From contig JBDHYF010000005.1 of NCBI GenBank assembly GCA_039811185.1, forward strand, positions 106,026 through 170,025: DNA of 64,000 nucleotides. The letters run 5' to 3'. Below, piece by piece: positions 8,745-17,505 of the stretch. Source of the stretch: JAEZDR01 sp039811185. GTDB taxonomy: Bacteria > Bacteroidota > Bacteroidia > Chitinophagales > Chitinophagaceae. Position numbers and translations under genes: made by a program. Each line of letters begins with the position of its first letter. Within the stretch, counting starts at the first letter, position 1. The notes under the pieces were generated by a model. That model had not been told where the DNA came from. It saw nothing but the letters and a program-made list of their open reading frames with translations, and searched no databases.

Positions 8745-9902
8745 GTGCAGACGTCGCATATTCAGTTGAAACGCATATCCTATGCAGCTTCTATCATTGG
8801 AAGCTACGATGGTAAAATACCGTTTCATCTTTTTTTAAAGCAGTATTTCAAACAGCATAAAAAATTTGGATCTGCCGACCGGAAAGCCATTGCAGAAGCA
8901 TGTTTCAGCTATTGGCGGCTGGGAAAGTCTTTTCCGGAAACCGATGTTGTAAGAAGGATAGGGGCCGCTATTTTTCTCTGCAACGATAACAGTGTGTTTT
9001 GGAAAGATGATTTAACCTTATCGTTCGACGAAAGACTTCAGGAAACGAAGAAAATCTATCCTGAGTTTGTGCTGCAAAACGTTTTCCGTTTTTCACAGGC
9101 AATTCATCCTTCTATTGGCCGGCATGAATGGCAACAGTCGTTTTTAAAGCAGCCCGATGTATTCCTCCGTATAAGGCCGGGAATGCAGCTTAGGGTGCTC
9201 CAATCGCTCAAGAATAGTGGGCTTGCCTGCCATGTTGAAGATGACAGTAACACCTGCGTTCGTTTACCGCCTTCCGCCAAAGTAGACGACTACGTTGTTC
9301 TGGACCTCGAGGCGGTGGTTCAGGACAAAAACTCGCAGCGAGTGGTTGAACCGCTGAAGCCTTTCGCCGGAGCTATCAAATCCGTTTGGGATTGTTGTGC
9401 GGCAAGCGGCGGAAAATCTATTCTTCTTTACGATACCTTGCCCGCTGTGCAGATTCATGCGTCTGATGTGCGCAGCTCCATTCTCCACAATCTGCGGAAG
9501 CGTTTTCAGCGCGCTGCTATCACCGGCTTCACTTCTTCGGCAGATGATTTAACGATGCAGCGTTCTTCTGGGCGGATGTTCGATTTAGTGGTCTGCGATG
9601 TGCCATGCACAGGAAGCGGAACATGGAGCCGCAGCCCTGAACAGCTCGTCTTCTTTCAGGAAAAAGAAATTTTCGAATACCAGACTAAGCAACGGAAAAT
9701 TGTTTCCCATGCAATTCATCATGTAAAGAGAAACGGCCTGCTGTTATACATTACCTGCTCTGTTTTTTCTGCCGAAAATGAAGATAACGTTGCATCGTTT
9801 GTTGCGGATTTGAATCTGGAATTGCTTAGCAGTGAAATTTTTAGCGGATATGCCGATAAGGCCGACACACTTTATGCGGCATTGCTCCGAAAGCCGGTAT
9901 AG
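8745..9902 (+). CDS. RsmB/NOP-family RNA (cytosine-C5) methyltransferase
   Basis: This 385-residue cytosolic protein probably methylates a cytosine in rRNA, or less likely tRNA, using S-adenosylmethionine. An N-terminal NusB-like or PUA-like region is followed by the methyltransferase fold: CCAASGGKSI near residue 218 binds SAM, CDVPCTGSGTW near 285 holds the PC cysteine, and YITCSVFSAEN near 337 holds the TC catalytic cysteine. It starts at GTG 8745, 8 bases after porP/sprF, so it is probably in the same transcript. Its stop codon abuts that of the convergent subtilase gene with no bases between. Exact target position is not shown by sequence. Confidence 0.88.
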   Translation: MQTSHIQLKRISYAASIIGSYDGKIPFHLFLKQYFKQHKKFGSADRKAIAEACFSYWRLGKSFPETDVVRRIGAAIFLCNDNSVFWKDDLTLSFDERLQETKKIYPEFVLQNVFRFSQAIHPSIGRHEWQQSFLKQPDVFLRIRPGMQLRVLQSLKNSGLACHVEDDSNTCVRLPPSAKVDDYVVLDLEAVVQDKNSQRVVEPLKPFAGAIKSVWDCCAASGGKSILLYDTLPAVQIHASDVRSSILHNLRKRFQRAAITGFTSSADDLTMQRSSGRMFDLVVCDVPCTGSGTWSRSPEQLVFFQEKEIFEYQTKQRKIVSHAIHHVKRNGLLLYITCSVFSAENEDNVASFVADLNLELLSSEIFSGYADKADTLYAALLRKPV

Positions 9903-11825
9903 CTACTGCTTTAAAAACCTGAATGTTTTTTGCGAAACGCCGCTCACGTCAATATTGTACACCCCTCTTTGCAATGCTGCCGATTTTTTTAGCTTTATAA
10001 GATGGGGGCTCCCCGCAGTGATTTGTTGTTCCACCGTTTCCAACACGCGGCCGTTCATGTCGGATAATCGAACCATACATTTCCCACTCAGCGCAGGATG
10101 AAGTGAAATGTACACAAAGCCATCCTGCCATTGAATCAGCGAAGCATCGCCGGCCGCATTGTTGCCCTGCTTTTTTACTTCTATCGTTCTGGAATAGGCG
10201 CCGGCACTGTATTTCAGATAATAGCTGCCGGGCAAAAGCGTTTTTAGCGAATCGATCCGAAGGGTATAAACCTCTTGCTCTTCGGTTGTTAGCAACTTTG
10301 TTTGTACAACCTCATACTGCTGGTTCACCAGTTGTAAAACCGCAGAGCCGCTTGTTTGTGCAATCAGTTTTACATAGAGCGTGTCTTCAAAAATCAGCGG
10401 CGTAACAAATAGAAATTCGCTTCCGTAAACATCTTCGTTTTGCTTTTTCTTCAGCAGCGTGTAGGCTTTGCGCATGTTGGGGAGCCCGTAGCCAAACACA
10501 TTGTCAGGAGTTGTGTACCGATGGCTGCTGCGGTAAACCGCATCGAGTATTTCACTGTTTTTAAACTGCGGAAATGCCTGCCATAAACAGGCAATGAGCC
10601 CGGCAATATTTGGGTTCGAAAAAGAAGTGCCGTTACTCGTTACCGGACCGTTTAAACCCGCCACATAAGTTCCCCAGCCCACCGATACAATATCGGGTTT
10701 TATTTTTCCGGGATATCCATAACTGCTGAAGCCCGCAGGCTGACCGAGTGCATTGGTTGCACCCACCGCACACACGCCATCAGCGTCGGCAGGAAAAATC
10801 AGATATTTCCAGGCGTTATTGCCTTCGTTGCCCGCACTGTTCATAACAATCATTCCTTTGGAAACCGCTATCGACGCGCCTTTGCTGATCATTGTTGCAT
10901 TGGTGTAGAAGTCGGCATAGCTATGATTTAACGATGCATCATCGAACAAATTGTATCCTAAAGAAGATGTCAATAAATCAACACCCGCACTGTCTGCGAA
11001 CTCAGCGCCCGTTACCCAATTGTATTCTTCTACAGGGATTTCTTTAGAAACGTCCTCGGTTCGCAGCAGCCAATAGGTGGCATTTGGCGCTGTGCCCACC
11101 ATCACGCCCGGACTGTTTGCGGCCATAACGCCGAGGCAATTCCTGCCATGGTCGTTATCTTCGGTTGTGCTGTTGTCAAAGTCAACAAAATCTTTTTCGC
11201 CGGCAATTCTTCCGTTCAGGCGTAAGCTGTCGAACAAGAAAATGCTGTTATATTTATTGTACCCCGCGTCTAACATCGCAATCAGCATGCCCTCGCCTTT
11301 AAATCCTTTTTTGTGCAGAAATTCACCTTCGTGTATGTTGATCTGGTTGTAGGAATAGCCATAATAGGCTTCGTCATCGGTTGTCGCTGACGATTGATTT
11401 TTTTTCGATTGGTCAATATCAAAAACGGATTCAAATTTCGGTTTAAATGAACCGCTCTGTTTTGCAGCACGATGCTGAAACCGAACAAAGGGAAGCAGCT
11501 GAATAGCCGCTTCAGCCGAACTATAATCATTGATATGTACCAGCACTGCGTTCAGCCATTTTGAACTGCTGATTACCTGGATTCCGCCGATTTGTTTTAG
11601 CTGATTGAGGTAAAAAGCGGATACCGGCAAGTCGGTGCTGTCAGTTGCTACGCCATGCTTTGCGCGGCGGCTTATAGCCCGGTCGGAAAGAAACTGCTGC
11701 GGATTTTGAATGGAAAAGCTGTTGTGTTGTTTATCTTTCAGAAAGATGATGTGATAACCCGGCTGTCCGTAACCGCTTAGAGCAGTAAACATCCAGATAG
11801 CTACAGAAAAAATCAATCTGCCCAT
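9903..11825 (-). CDS. Secreted S8 subtilisin-like serine protease with T9SS type A sorting domain
   Basis: This 640-residue protein has a signal peptide (MGRLIFSVAIWMFTALSG) and a short propeptide. The S8 triad is visible: Asp in AMLDAGYN (about 184), His in EDNDHGRN (about 225) and Ser in NGTSFSNPN (about 399), with the oxyanion Asn in MNSAGNEGN. Residues from about 565 on (DMNGRVLETVEQQ ... GVYNIDVSG ... FRFLKQ) form a type A T9SS C-terminal domain, so it is expected to be exported and surface-bound or released. It ends directly against the rsmB-like gene and is preceded by a lipoprotein gene 2 bases away in the same operon. Likely role is extracellular protein breakdown. Confidence 0.92.
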   Translation of the reverse strand: MGRLIFSVAIWMFTALSGYGQPGYHIIFLKDKQHNSFSIQNPQQFLSDRAISRRAKHGVATDSTDLPVSAFYLNQLKQIGGIQVISSSKWLNAVLVHINDYSSAEAAIQLLPFVRFQHRAAKQSGSFKPKFESVFDIDQSKKNQSSATTDDEAYYGYSYNQINIHEGEFLHKKGFKGEGMLIAMLDAGYNKYNSIFLFDSLRLNGRIAGEKDFVDFDNSTTEDNDHGRNCLGVMAANSPGVMVGTAPNATYWLLRTEDVSKEIPVEEYNWVTGAEFADSAGVDLLTSSLGYNLFDDASLNHSYADFYTNATMISKGASIAVSKGMIVMNSAGNEGNNAWKYLIFPADADGVCAVGATNALGQPAGFSSYGYPGKIKPDIVSVGWGTYVAGLNGPVTSNGTSFSNPNIAGLIACLWQAFPQFKNSEILDAVYRSSHRYTTPDNVFGYGLPNMRKAYTLLKKKQNEDVYGSEFLFVTPLIFEDTLYVKLIAQTSGSAVLQLVNQQYEVVQTKLLTTEEQEVYTLRIDSLKTLLPGSYYLKYSAGAYSRTIEVKKQGNNAAGDASLIQWQDGFVYISLHPALSGKCMVRLSDMNGRVLETVEQQITAGSPHLIKLKKSAALQRGVYNIDVSGVSQKTFRFLKQ

Positions 11826-11827
11826 TC

Positions 11828-12577
11828 CTATTTATTATCAACAAGATTTAAATAAAGTCCGTTACTGTTTGCTTCGAAATGCGGCCCCGGATTGTTTAAT
11901 TGCCAGTCCCAAAACAGAAACCTTTTGTAAATAAGTCCTACTCCTTTTGCATACACTTCAACCGCGTATATGCGTTGATCGAAATAGGCAGGATCGAAGT
12001 CGCCCTGCTGCACTTGCGACTGATGCTGGAATACAGTAACGGTTTCATTAAAAGTGCCTTTCCGCGTAGTGAACGGAAGCCCGATATGCTGGTACTGATA
12101 GTTCCATTCATCGTAATATTTATACGGCGAGTTAGCCGTTTTTGTATCGATATAGCTGTTGCCTTTCCATCGTGTGTTTTCTGTTACCGGCGAGGCGAGT
12201 TTGAAGAAACGGAGGTTGTTTTCTACCACTTCTACTCCGGTTGCGGTATGGGTAACGTAATAGGTGTTTTTGTATTGAAAAGGATGTTGTTGAAGGGTGT
12301 CCGTAGTGTATCGATAAACTTTAAAAGAAGTTTGCCCGAGATTGTCCTGAAATGTTTCAATGACGCTGTCCTTCGCCAGATAATAGAAAGTATCGAGTTT
12401 AGTGTCGATGTTTACGGGTTTCACTGAATCTAAACGGTAAAAAAAAGTTTTCCCGGCCTCCATTGGAAAATAATCCGTGGCTTTTTCAAAGGTGCTTCCG
12501 TCCTGTTCTTTTTTACAGGATGTCAGTACGACAATGCTTATCATCGCCAAAAGCGCAATCAATCCGAAACTTCTCAT
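11828..12577 (-). CDS. Hypothetical lipoprotein
   Basis: This 249-residue protein has a lipoprotein signal peptide (MRSFGLIALLAMIS, then lipobox LTSC, Cys20) followed by KKEQDG. I do not recognise the rest. It is rich in Tyr, Phe and Thr with short beta-strand-like stretches (YFPMEAGKTFFYRLDS), a pattern common in small Bacteroidota cell-envelope lipoproteins. It lies between the YkgJ gene upstream and the subtilase gene 2 bases downstream, so it may be co-expressed with the protease. A role in protease display or cell-envelope anchoring would be guesswork. Confidence 0.75.
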   Translation of the reverse strand: MRSFGLIALLAMISIVVLTSCKKEQDGSTFEKATDYFPMEAGKTFFYRLDSVKPVNIDTKLDTFYYLAKDSVIETFQDNLGQTSFKVYRYTTDTLQQHPFQYKNTYYVTHTATGVEVVENNLRFFKLASPVTENTRWKGNSYIDTKTANSPYKYYDEWNYQYQHIGLPFTTRKGTFNETVTVFQHQSQVQQGDFDPAYFDQRIYAVEVYAKGVGLIYKRFLFWDWQLNNPGPHFEANSNGLYLNLVDNK

Positions 12578-12605
12578 TTTTCAGTTTTAGCAAACAAATA
12601 TAAAT

Positions 12606-13112
12606 CTATTCATCCTTGCTGAATCCGGTTTTTGCTTTCAGTTTTTCGAGGACTTCATATATTATCGGGCAACGACCATAATGCATAAAAGTTGCGAACA
12701 TCCGGCCCTGAAAGCCCGCTGCGTCCAAGCCGGGAAAGTTTCTGCACTCCTGCGGCCTGTGAGTGTAAACAGTGCATTTGTCATCCGTCAGAAACTTGCA
12801 GGGAATCGTGTTCATCACCATCAGGTTTCCTGACGATGAGCATTCAACATAGTACTCTTTAAATTCAGCGGCTGTTTGATTGGTCGCTGCGCAAAGCCGC
12901 TCTACATCTGCATTTTCAAGGTTTATCATCAGTTGGCGGCAACAGTTTCCACAGGCCGTGCAGTCCACTCCGGCACTCACTTCTTCGTTCAGCCCTATCA
13001 CAAGCGCATCAATAGCCGGCGCATCCTGCTCCTTTAAAAAATTCCTGAATCTTATGTTTTCTTCAAACTTCTCACCGGCCTCAATTTCCATCTTTCTAAG
13101 CAACGACTGCAT
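12606..13112 (-). CDS. YkgJ-family cysteine cluster protein
   Basis: This 168-residue cytosolic protein has the YkgJ pattern of clustered cysteines thought to bind Zn or an Fe-S cluster. DCTACGNCCRQ sits near residues 50-60, then a Cys in YYVECSSSG, IPCKFLTDDKCTVY near 104-117, RPQECRNFP, and a last Cys in YGRCPIIYE. No membrane segment or signal is present. Family function is not established. It is in a leftward run with the transglutaminase-like gene 15 bases upstream and the lipoprotein gene 28 bases downstream. Confidence 0.9.
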   Translation of the reverse strand: MQSLLRKMEIEAGEKFEENIRFRNFLKEQDAPAIDALVIGLNEEVSAGVDCTACGNCCRQLMINLENADVERLCAATNQTAAEFKEYYVECSSSGNLMVMNTIPCKFLTDDKCTVYTHRPQECRNFPGLDAAGFQGRMFATFMHYGRCPIIYEVLEKLKAKTGFSKDE

Positions 13113-13127
13113 GGTGCAAAGAAAGAA

Positions 13128-14048
13128 TTATAAGCTGATAATATACTTCACATCTTCATTCAGGTAAGGGCCACCCGGATGGCGCGCCGTATAATCGAGG
13201 TTAATCCAATACTCGCCCTTATGTTCATGGTAGTATATCTTATCCACCTTCACATCGCGAAACAACTGAATAATGGCTTGTTGCATAATTTCAAAATCTT
13301 CTTTATGCCCCACATATAATTCAGGATACATGTGCCCTTCAATTACTACAAGCCGGCATTTGGCGCCGATTGCCATCAGCGCACTCGCCATTAAAATACT
13401 GTGGTCGTCACAATCGCCGCCCAACCCGTTTAAAATTGTTTCTTTCGGCGTTGCAAAATACTCATCGCGCATATTATCGGGCACATAGCCAAAATTTGAG
13501 TTGATGTATTTAAAAAGCGACAATTGCCGCGTTACCATTCCGTATTTGCTGCGGTAGTCGTCGAAATTTTCCAGCGAATGTTTCACTGCAAAGTTTCTGA
13601 CCACACTGTCGCTGTACTGCATCTTAGCAAGCACACGCCGGGAAGTTTTGTTGTTAGGTTTCGAAAAAAGCGATGGGTCCAGACTTATGAGGTCTGTCTG
13701 TTTTTCTTCACGCGTAATCCAGTTGTTTTCTACGATTGCCCGGTAGTCGCTGATCATATTTCCAAATCCATACTTGCCATAAAACTGATTGTAGATAAAG
13801 AAGCCGGCAACCAGCAGAAAAATTGGAATAATAAGCGGTTTCAGCATGCTGATAAGAAACCGGACAATAGCAATGGAAAACAGAACGGAGATAAACATAT
13901 CAATGTTCCATTCACCTACAATAATCGGAGGGATGTATTTACAGATAAAGGGAGCGAGTGGGATCACAATCAGTCCGCCCAAAACATATGCAAGAATGTT
14001 TTCTGATTTTTGATAAGCTTGTTTCCTTTCGGGCGTAACCATGGCCAT
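13128..14048 (-). CDS. Membrane-anchored transglutaminase-like protein
   Basis: In this 306-residue protein two or three hydrophobic helices near residues 17-90 (ILAYVLGGLIVIPLAPF; PLIIPIFLLVAGFFIY) precede a soluble transglutaminase-like core. The core has FKYINSNFGYVPDN and then NGLGGDCDDHSILMASAL, whose Cys is the expected nucleophile of the papain-like fold. A His follows in YWINLDYTARHPG. The start may be ATG 14048 or the Met two codons later. Such proteins are usually cysteine proteases or domains lacking proven activity, and substrate is unknown. It is the first gene of a leftward operon that leads into ykgJ, the lipoprotein and the subtilase. Confidence 0.82.
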   Translation of the reverse strand: MAMVTPERKQAYQKSENILAYVLGGLIVIPLAPFICKYIPPIIVGEWNIDMFISVLFSIAIVRFLISMLKPLIIPIFLLVAGFFIYNQFYGKYGFGNMISDYRAIVENNWITREEKQTDLISLDPSLFSKPNNKTSRRVLAKMQYSDSVVRNFAVKHSLENFDDYRSKYGMVTRQLSLFKYINSNFGYVPDNMRDEYFATPKETILNGLGGDCDDHSILMASALMAIGAKCRLVVIEGHMYPELYVGHKEDFEIMQQAIIQLFRDVKVDKIYYHEHKGEYWINLDYTARHPGGPYLNEDVKYIISL

Positions 14049-14151
14049 GAATTAAAAGTAGCAGTATTTTTTCAGCCTTTTGGTTAAGGCTTTATAAAAT
14101 ATCTGCCGGTATCACAGGCAGTGCGCACTTCTCGTTAACGGCCACAAAAGT

Positions 14152-14159
14152 TATATTTG
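14152..14159 (+). promoter_or_regulatory. Bacteroidota -7 promoter box for parE
   Basis: TATATTTG is an exact TAnnTTTG match, 21 bases before ATG 14181. It shows why the in-frame TTG at 14157, which lies inside the box, is not the start. Confidence 0.6.
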
Positions 14160-14180
14160 TCCGCTTTAAGAACAGTGAGT

Positions 14181-16106
14181 ATGGCTAAAATTAAATCGTC
14201 CGATAAAATGACAGATGCTAAACCGGTGATGCAATCCGAATATACAGAAGACAGCATCCGCAGTCTCGACTGGCGCGAACACATTCGGCTGCGGCCGGGA
14301 ATGTACATCGGTAAATTGGGCGACGGATCGTCGCCGGACGATGGTATTTATGTGCTGTTGAAAGAAGTGATCGACAACTGCATCGACGAACACACCATGG
14401 GTTACGGAAAGCAAGTGGAAATTACCATAAAAGACCGCGTGGTAACGGTTAGAGATTATGGGCGCGGCATTCCTCTCGGCAAGGTGGTAGATGTAGTAAG
14501 TAAGATAAATACCGGCGCTAAATATGATAGCCGTGCGTTTCAAAAAAGCGTTGGACTGAACGGCGTGGGCACCAAAGCGGTGAATGCGCTGAGTAACTTT
14601 TTTAAAGTGGAAAGCTTTAGAGAAGGTCGCGTAAAAACAGCCGAATTTGAAAAAGGAATTTTACTGAAAGAATATAAAGAAGCTGCAACCGCTGAAAACA
14701 ATGGAACGCTGATCAGTTTTAAGGCCGATGAAACCGTCTTTAAAAACTTTCAGTTTCGAAATGAATATATCGAAGATCAACTGCTCAACTATTGTTATCT
14801 GAATGCCGGCCTCATTATTTATTTTAATGGAAAAAGATTTCAGAGCAAAAATGGCCTGCTCGATTTATTACAGCGGAAAACGAATGAAGACGAATTGCGT
14901 TATCCGATTATCCATTTAAAGGGCGAGGACATCGAAGTTGCCATTACGCACAACAACGATTACGGAGAAGATATTTTCTCATTTGTAAACGGGCAGTACA
15001 CAACTCAGGGCGGCACGCATCAGCAGGCTTTTCGTGAAGCGTTTGTAAAAACGATTCGTGATTTTTATAAGAAGGATTATGAAGCCGCTGATATACGCCA
15101 AAGCATTGCAGCGGCAGTGTCTGTGCGTGTGCAGGAGCCGGTTTTCGAAAGCCAGACCAAAACTAAATTAGGAAGTCATGTTGTGTATGAAGGCGGCCCG
15201 TCGATGAAAAATTTTATCAGCGATTTCTTATCCAAAGAGCTCGATAATTTCCTGCACCGCAACCCGATTACCGCGGAGGCCATCAGGAAAAAAATTGAGC
15301 AAAGCGAAAAGGAGCGGAAAGAGTTAAGCGGTATCCGCAAACTGGCAAACGAACGCGCTAAAAAAGCAAACCTCCACAATAAAAAGCTGCGCGATTGTAA
15401 GTACCACTACAACGAAGAGCCGAGTGGTAAAGACAAAGAATCGGTGGCGCAAAAGCAAAAAGAAACCACCATATTTATTACCGAAGGCGATAGTGCAAGC
15501 GGCTCCATAACAAAGGCCCGGAACACCGAAACACAGGCAGTGTTTAGCTTAAGGGGAAAACCGCTTAACTGCTTTGGCCTCACAAAAAAAATTGTATACG
15601 AAAACGAGGAGTTTAACCTGTTGCAGCATGCCCTGAATATCGAAGACGGGCTTGAGGGACTTCGCTATAATAAAATTGTTGTTGCCACTGATGCCGACGT
15701 TGATGGCATGCACATCCGTTTATTGTTGCTGACGTTTTTCCTTCAATTCTTTCCTGAACTTGTTAAGAAAGGACACGTGTTTATTCTTGATACACCGCTG
15801 TTTCGGGTAAGAAACAAGCAGGAAACTATTTATTGCTATAGCGAGGCAGAGAAGCAGGCGGCCGTAAAAAAGCTCGGTGGCAAACCCGAAATCACCCGCT
15901 TTAAAGGTCTGGGCGAAATATCGCCGGGCGAATTTGAAAGCTTCATTAACGAAAACATCCGGTTACAACCGGTTATTCTTGAGCAGGGCGACCACATACA
16001 GAATTTGCTGGAGTATTTTATGGGAAAGAATACAATGGAGCGTCAGGAGTTTATCATTAAACATTTAAAAGTTGAAGTGGACTTGCCGGAAACTGCAACC
16101 GCTTAA
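14181..16106 (+). CDS. parE: DNA topoisomerase IV subunit B (type IIA ATPase subunit)
   Basis: The 641 residues from ATG 14181 hold the GHKL ATPase (RLRPGMYIGKLGDG near residue 40; DNCIDEHTMGYG; DYGRGIPLGK; LNGVGTKAVNAL) and the transducer. The TOPRIM part has EGDSASGSITKARN near 434 and DADVDGMHIRLLLL near 503, and the protein ends in a KGLGEISP...MGKNTMERQEF region. The enzyme decatenates daughter chromosomes with ParC. The SLRGKPLNCFGLTKK form resembles Bacteroidota ParE more than GyrB, and the DNA-gyrase-type insert is absent. No parC follows; instead a DUF1835 gene starts 8 bases downstream. GyrB is the alternative but less likely call. Confidence 0.9.
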   Translation: MAKIKSSDKMTDAKPVMQSEYTEDSIRSLDWREHIRLRPGMYIGKLGDGSSPDDGIYVLLKEVIDNCIDEHTMGYGKQVEITIKDRVVTVRDYGRGIPLGKVVDVVSKINTGAKYDSRAFQKSVGLNGVGTKAVNALSNFFKVESFREGRVKTAEFEKGILLKEYKEAATAENNGTLISFKADETVFKNFQFRNEYIEDQLLNYCYLNAGLIIYFNGKRFQSKNGLLDLLQRKTNEDELRYPIIHLKGEDIEVAITHNNDYGEDIFSFVNGQYTTQGGTHQQAFREAFVKTIRDFYKKDYEAADIRQSIAAAVSVRVQEPVFESQTKTKLGSHVVYEGGPSMKNFISDFLSKELDNFLHRNPITAEAIRKKIEQSEKERKELSGIRKLANERAKKANLHNKKLRDCKYHYNEEPSGKDKESVAQKQKETTIFITEGDSASGSITKARNTETQAVFSLRGKPLNCFGLTKKIVYENEEFNLLQHALNIEDGLEGLRYNKIVVATDADVDGMHIRLLLLTFFLQFFPELVKKGHVFILDTPLFRVRNKQETIYCYSEAEKQAAVKKLGGKPEITRFKGLGEISPGEFESFINENIRLQPVILEQGDHIQNLLEYFMGKNTMERQEFIIKHLKVEVDLPETATA

Positions 16107-16114
16107 TAACGCTT

Positions 16115-16942
16115 ATGATTCATTTGGTATTTCAACAGAAGAGCGCTGCTGTTTTGGAGCAAGCCATTCGGTTAGATGATACACTAACCGGCGATTTGAT
16201 GGTGCTGAACGAAGATTTCTCTGTGGGGCCCGTGGCCGATATTTACGAGGCGGAAGGCTTTCAGCAACGAAAGGCTTTTTGGGAAGAAGTACAACAACAT
16301 TCCGCCTTTCCGCTGTCGGATGTTTTGGCGGAAGATAAATTGAAAGTGCATCAGCTCATCAAAAAGCTGAACGAACAACAAGAAGAAACTGTCTGGATAT
16401 GGATGGGACAAAATGCAACTGACGTTTGTGGTTATTACTGGCTTTCTTCACAACTGAAAAACTTTCAAGGACGCGTATTTATTCTCTACTTAAATAACCT
16501 CCCGTTCCTCAACGAAAAAGGTGGAATATTTTATCCAAAATATCTTTACGAAATTTTGCCTAAGGAGTTTCTTAAAGCCAAAAGGCTCGCACGTCCGGTT
16601 ACCCCAAGTGAGTTCGAAATTGATCCCGACGAATGGACGAAGCTGTCATCCGATAACGCGATGCTTCGCGTATTGGAAGGTGGCAAAAAGTTAGGTAACC
16701 GCGGAATTGAATGGGTGGATACACAGATAAAACAACTGCTCGCCAATGATAGCTTCCGGCTTCCCAAGTTTCTTTCAACGGCCGAAAGCAAACTGCCGCA
16801 AAGCTATCATCCGGCTTTCATCGTTTGGCGCCTGCGGCTACTGGCGGCAAACGGACATATTCATTCTAAAGGCAACTTCGAAAAAGGTTGGAAGGACATT
16901 GAAATCGCTAAAGAATTATCAACTACAGTTACCTCTCAATAA
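16115..16942 (+). CDS. DUF1835 domain-containing protein
   Basis: This 275-residue cytosolic protein starts MIHLVFQQKSAAVLEQAI. The N-terminal half fits DUF1835, with the pattern LDDTLTGDLMVLNEDFSVGPV near residues 22-42, which recurs in Bacillota and Bacteroidota. There are no signal or membrane segments. The C-terminal half is helical and less conserved. Function is unknown. It lies 8 bases after parE and 6 bases before a rhodanese gene, so probably one transcript, but no functional link to parE is evident. Confidence 0.85.
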   Translation: MIHLVFQQKSAAVLEQAIRLDDTLTGDLMVLNEDFSVGPVADIYEAEGFQQRKAFWEEVQQHSAFPLSDVLAEDKLKVHQLIKKLNEQQEETVWIWMGQNATDVCGYYWLSSQLKNFQGRVFILYLNNLPFLNEKGGIFYPKYLYEILPKEFLKAKRLARPVTPSEFEIDPDEWTKLSSDNAMLRVLEGGKKLGNRGIEWVDTQIKQLLANDSFRLPKFLSTAESKLPQSYHPAFIVWRLRLLAANGHIHSKGNFEKGWKDIEIAKELSTTVTSQ

Positions 16943-16948
16943 CAAAAT

Positions 16949-17377
16949 ATGAAAATCATTTCCACACTCATTATCGTTTTTTCTTTAGTATTTTCTGCAA
17001 ACGCACAAAAGCCTGTTAACTGGACGCCGGCTCAACTGATGCCACCGGCCGCCTTGGCGAAAATGATCAACGCAAAAAAAGTAGATGCCCTTGTGCTCAG
17101 CATCGGGCCGAGTGCGCTGATTCCCGGATCGGAGGATATAGGAATGGCCGGCGACAAAAAAGGAAAGGACAAATTAAAGGCGAAACTTGCTTCACTGGAC
17201 AAAAGCAGGAAGATAGTTGTGTATTGCGGATGTTGTCCATACAGTCAGTGTCCGAATGTACGCCCGGCGGTTGCCTTGCTTAAAGAGCTGAAATTCACTA
17301 ATTATTATCTTCTCGATTTACCCAACAATTTTAAAGTTGACTGGATCGACAAGAAATATCCGACACAAAAGATGTAG
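16949..17377 (+). CDS. Secreted or periplasmic rhodanese-like protein
   Basis: This 142-residue protein has a signal peptide (MKIISTLIIVFSLVFSANAQ). The rhodanese-like fold carries an unusual active loop, VYCGCCPYSQCPNVRPA, near residues 90-106, in place of the usual single Cys loop. Several cysteines close together may bind metal or take part in persulfide or disulfide chemistry. It starts 6 bases after the DUF1835 gene. Sulfur transfer in the periplasm is the family-based guess, but the missing canonical loop makes catalysis uncertain. Confidence 0.8.
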   Translation: MKIISTLIIVFSLVFSANAQKPVNWTPAQLMPPAALAKMINAKKVDALVLSIGPSALIPGSEDIGMAGDKKGKDKLKAKLASLDKSRKIVVYCGCCPYSQCPNVRPAVALLKELKFTNYYLLDLPNNFKVDWIDKKYPTQKM

Positions 17378-17468
17378 AACTACTTATTTCCGGCTGTGGA
17401 TAACTACTATTAGCAGCCATTTCTTCGCTTTTTATCCTCATTGGCAACATAAGCCAAAGGGATGGTGC

Positions 17469-17475
17469 TACTTTG
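17469..17475 (+). promoter_or_regulatory. Likely -7 promoter box upstream of the large lipoprotein gene
   Basis: TACTTTG is TAnnTTTG with one spacer base missing, ending 30 bases before ATG 17506. It favours that ATG over the in-frame start at 17473, which overlaps the box. Confidence 0.4.
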
Positions 17476-17505
17476 CAATATCTAACCATCACTAAAACAA
17501 AGAGG

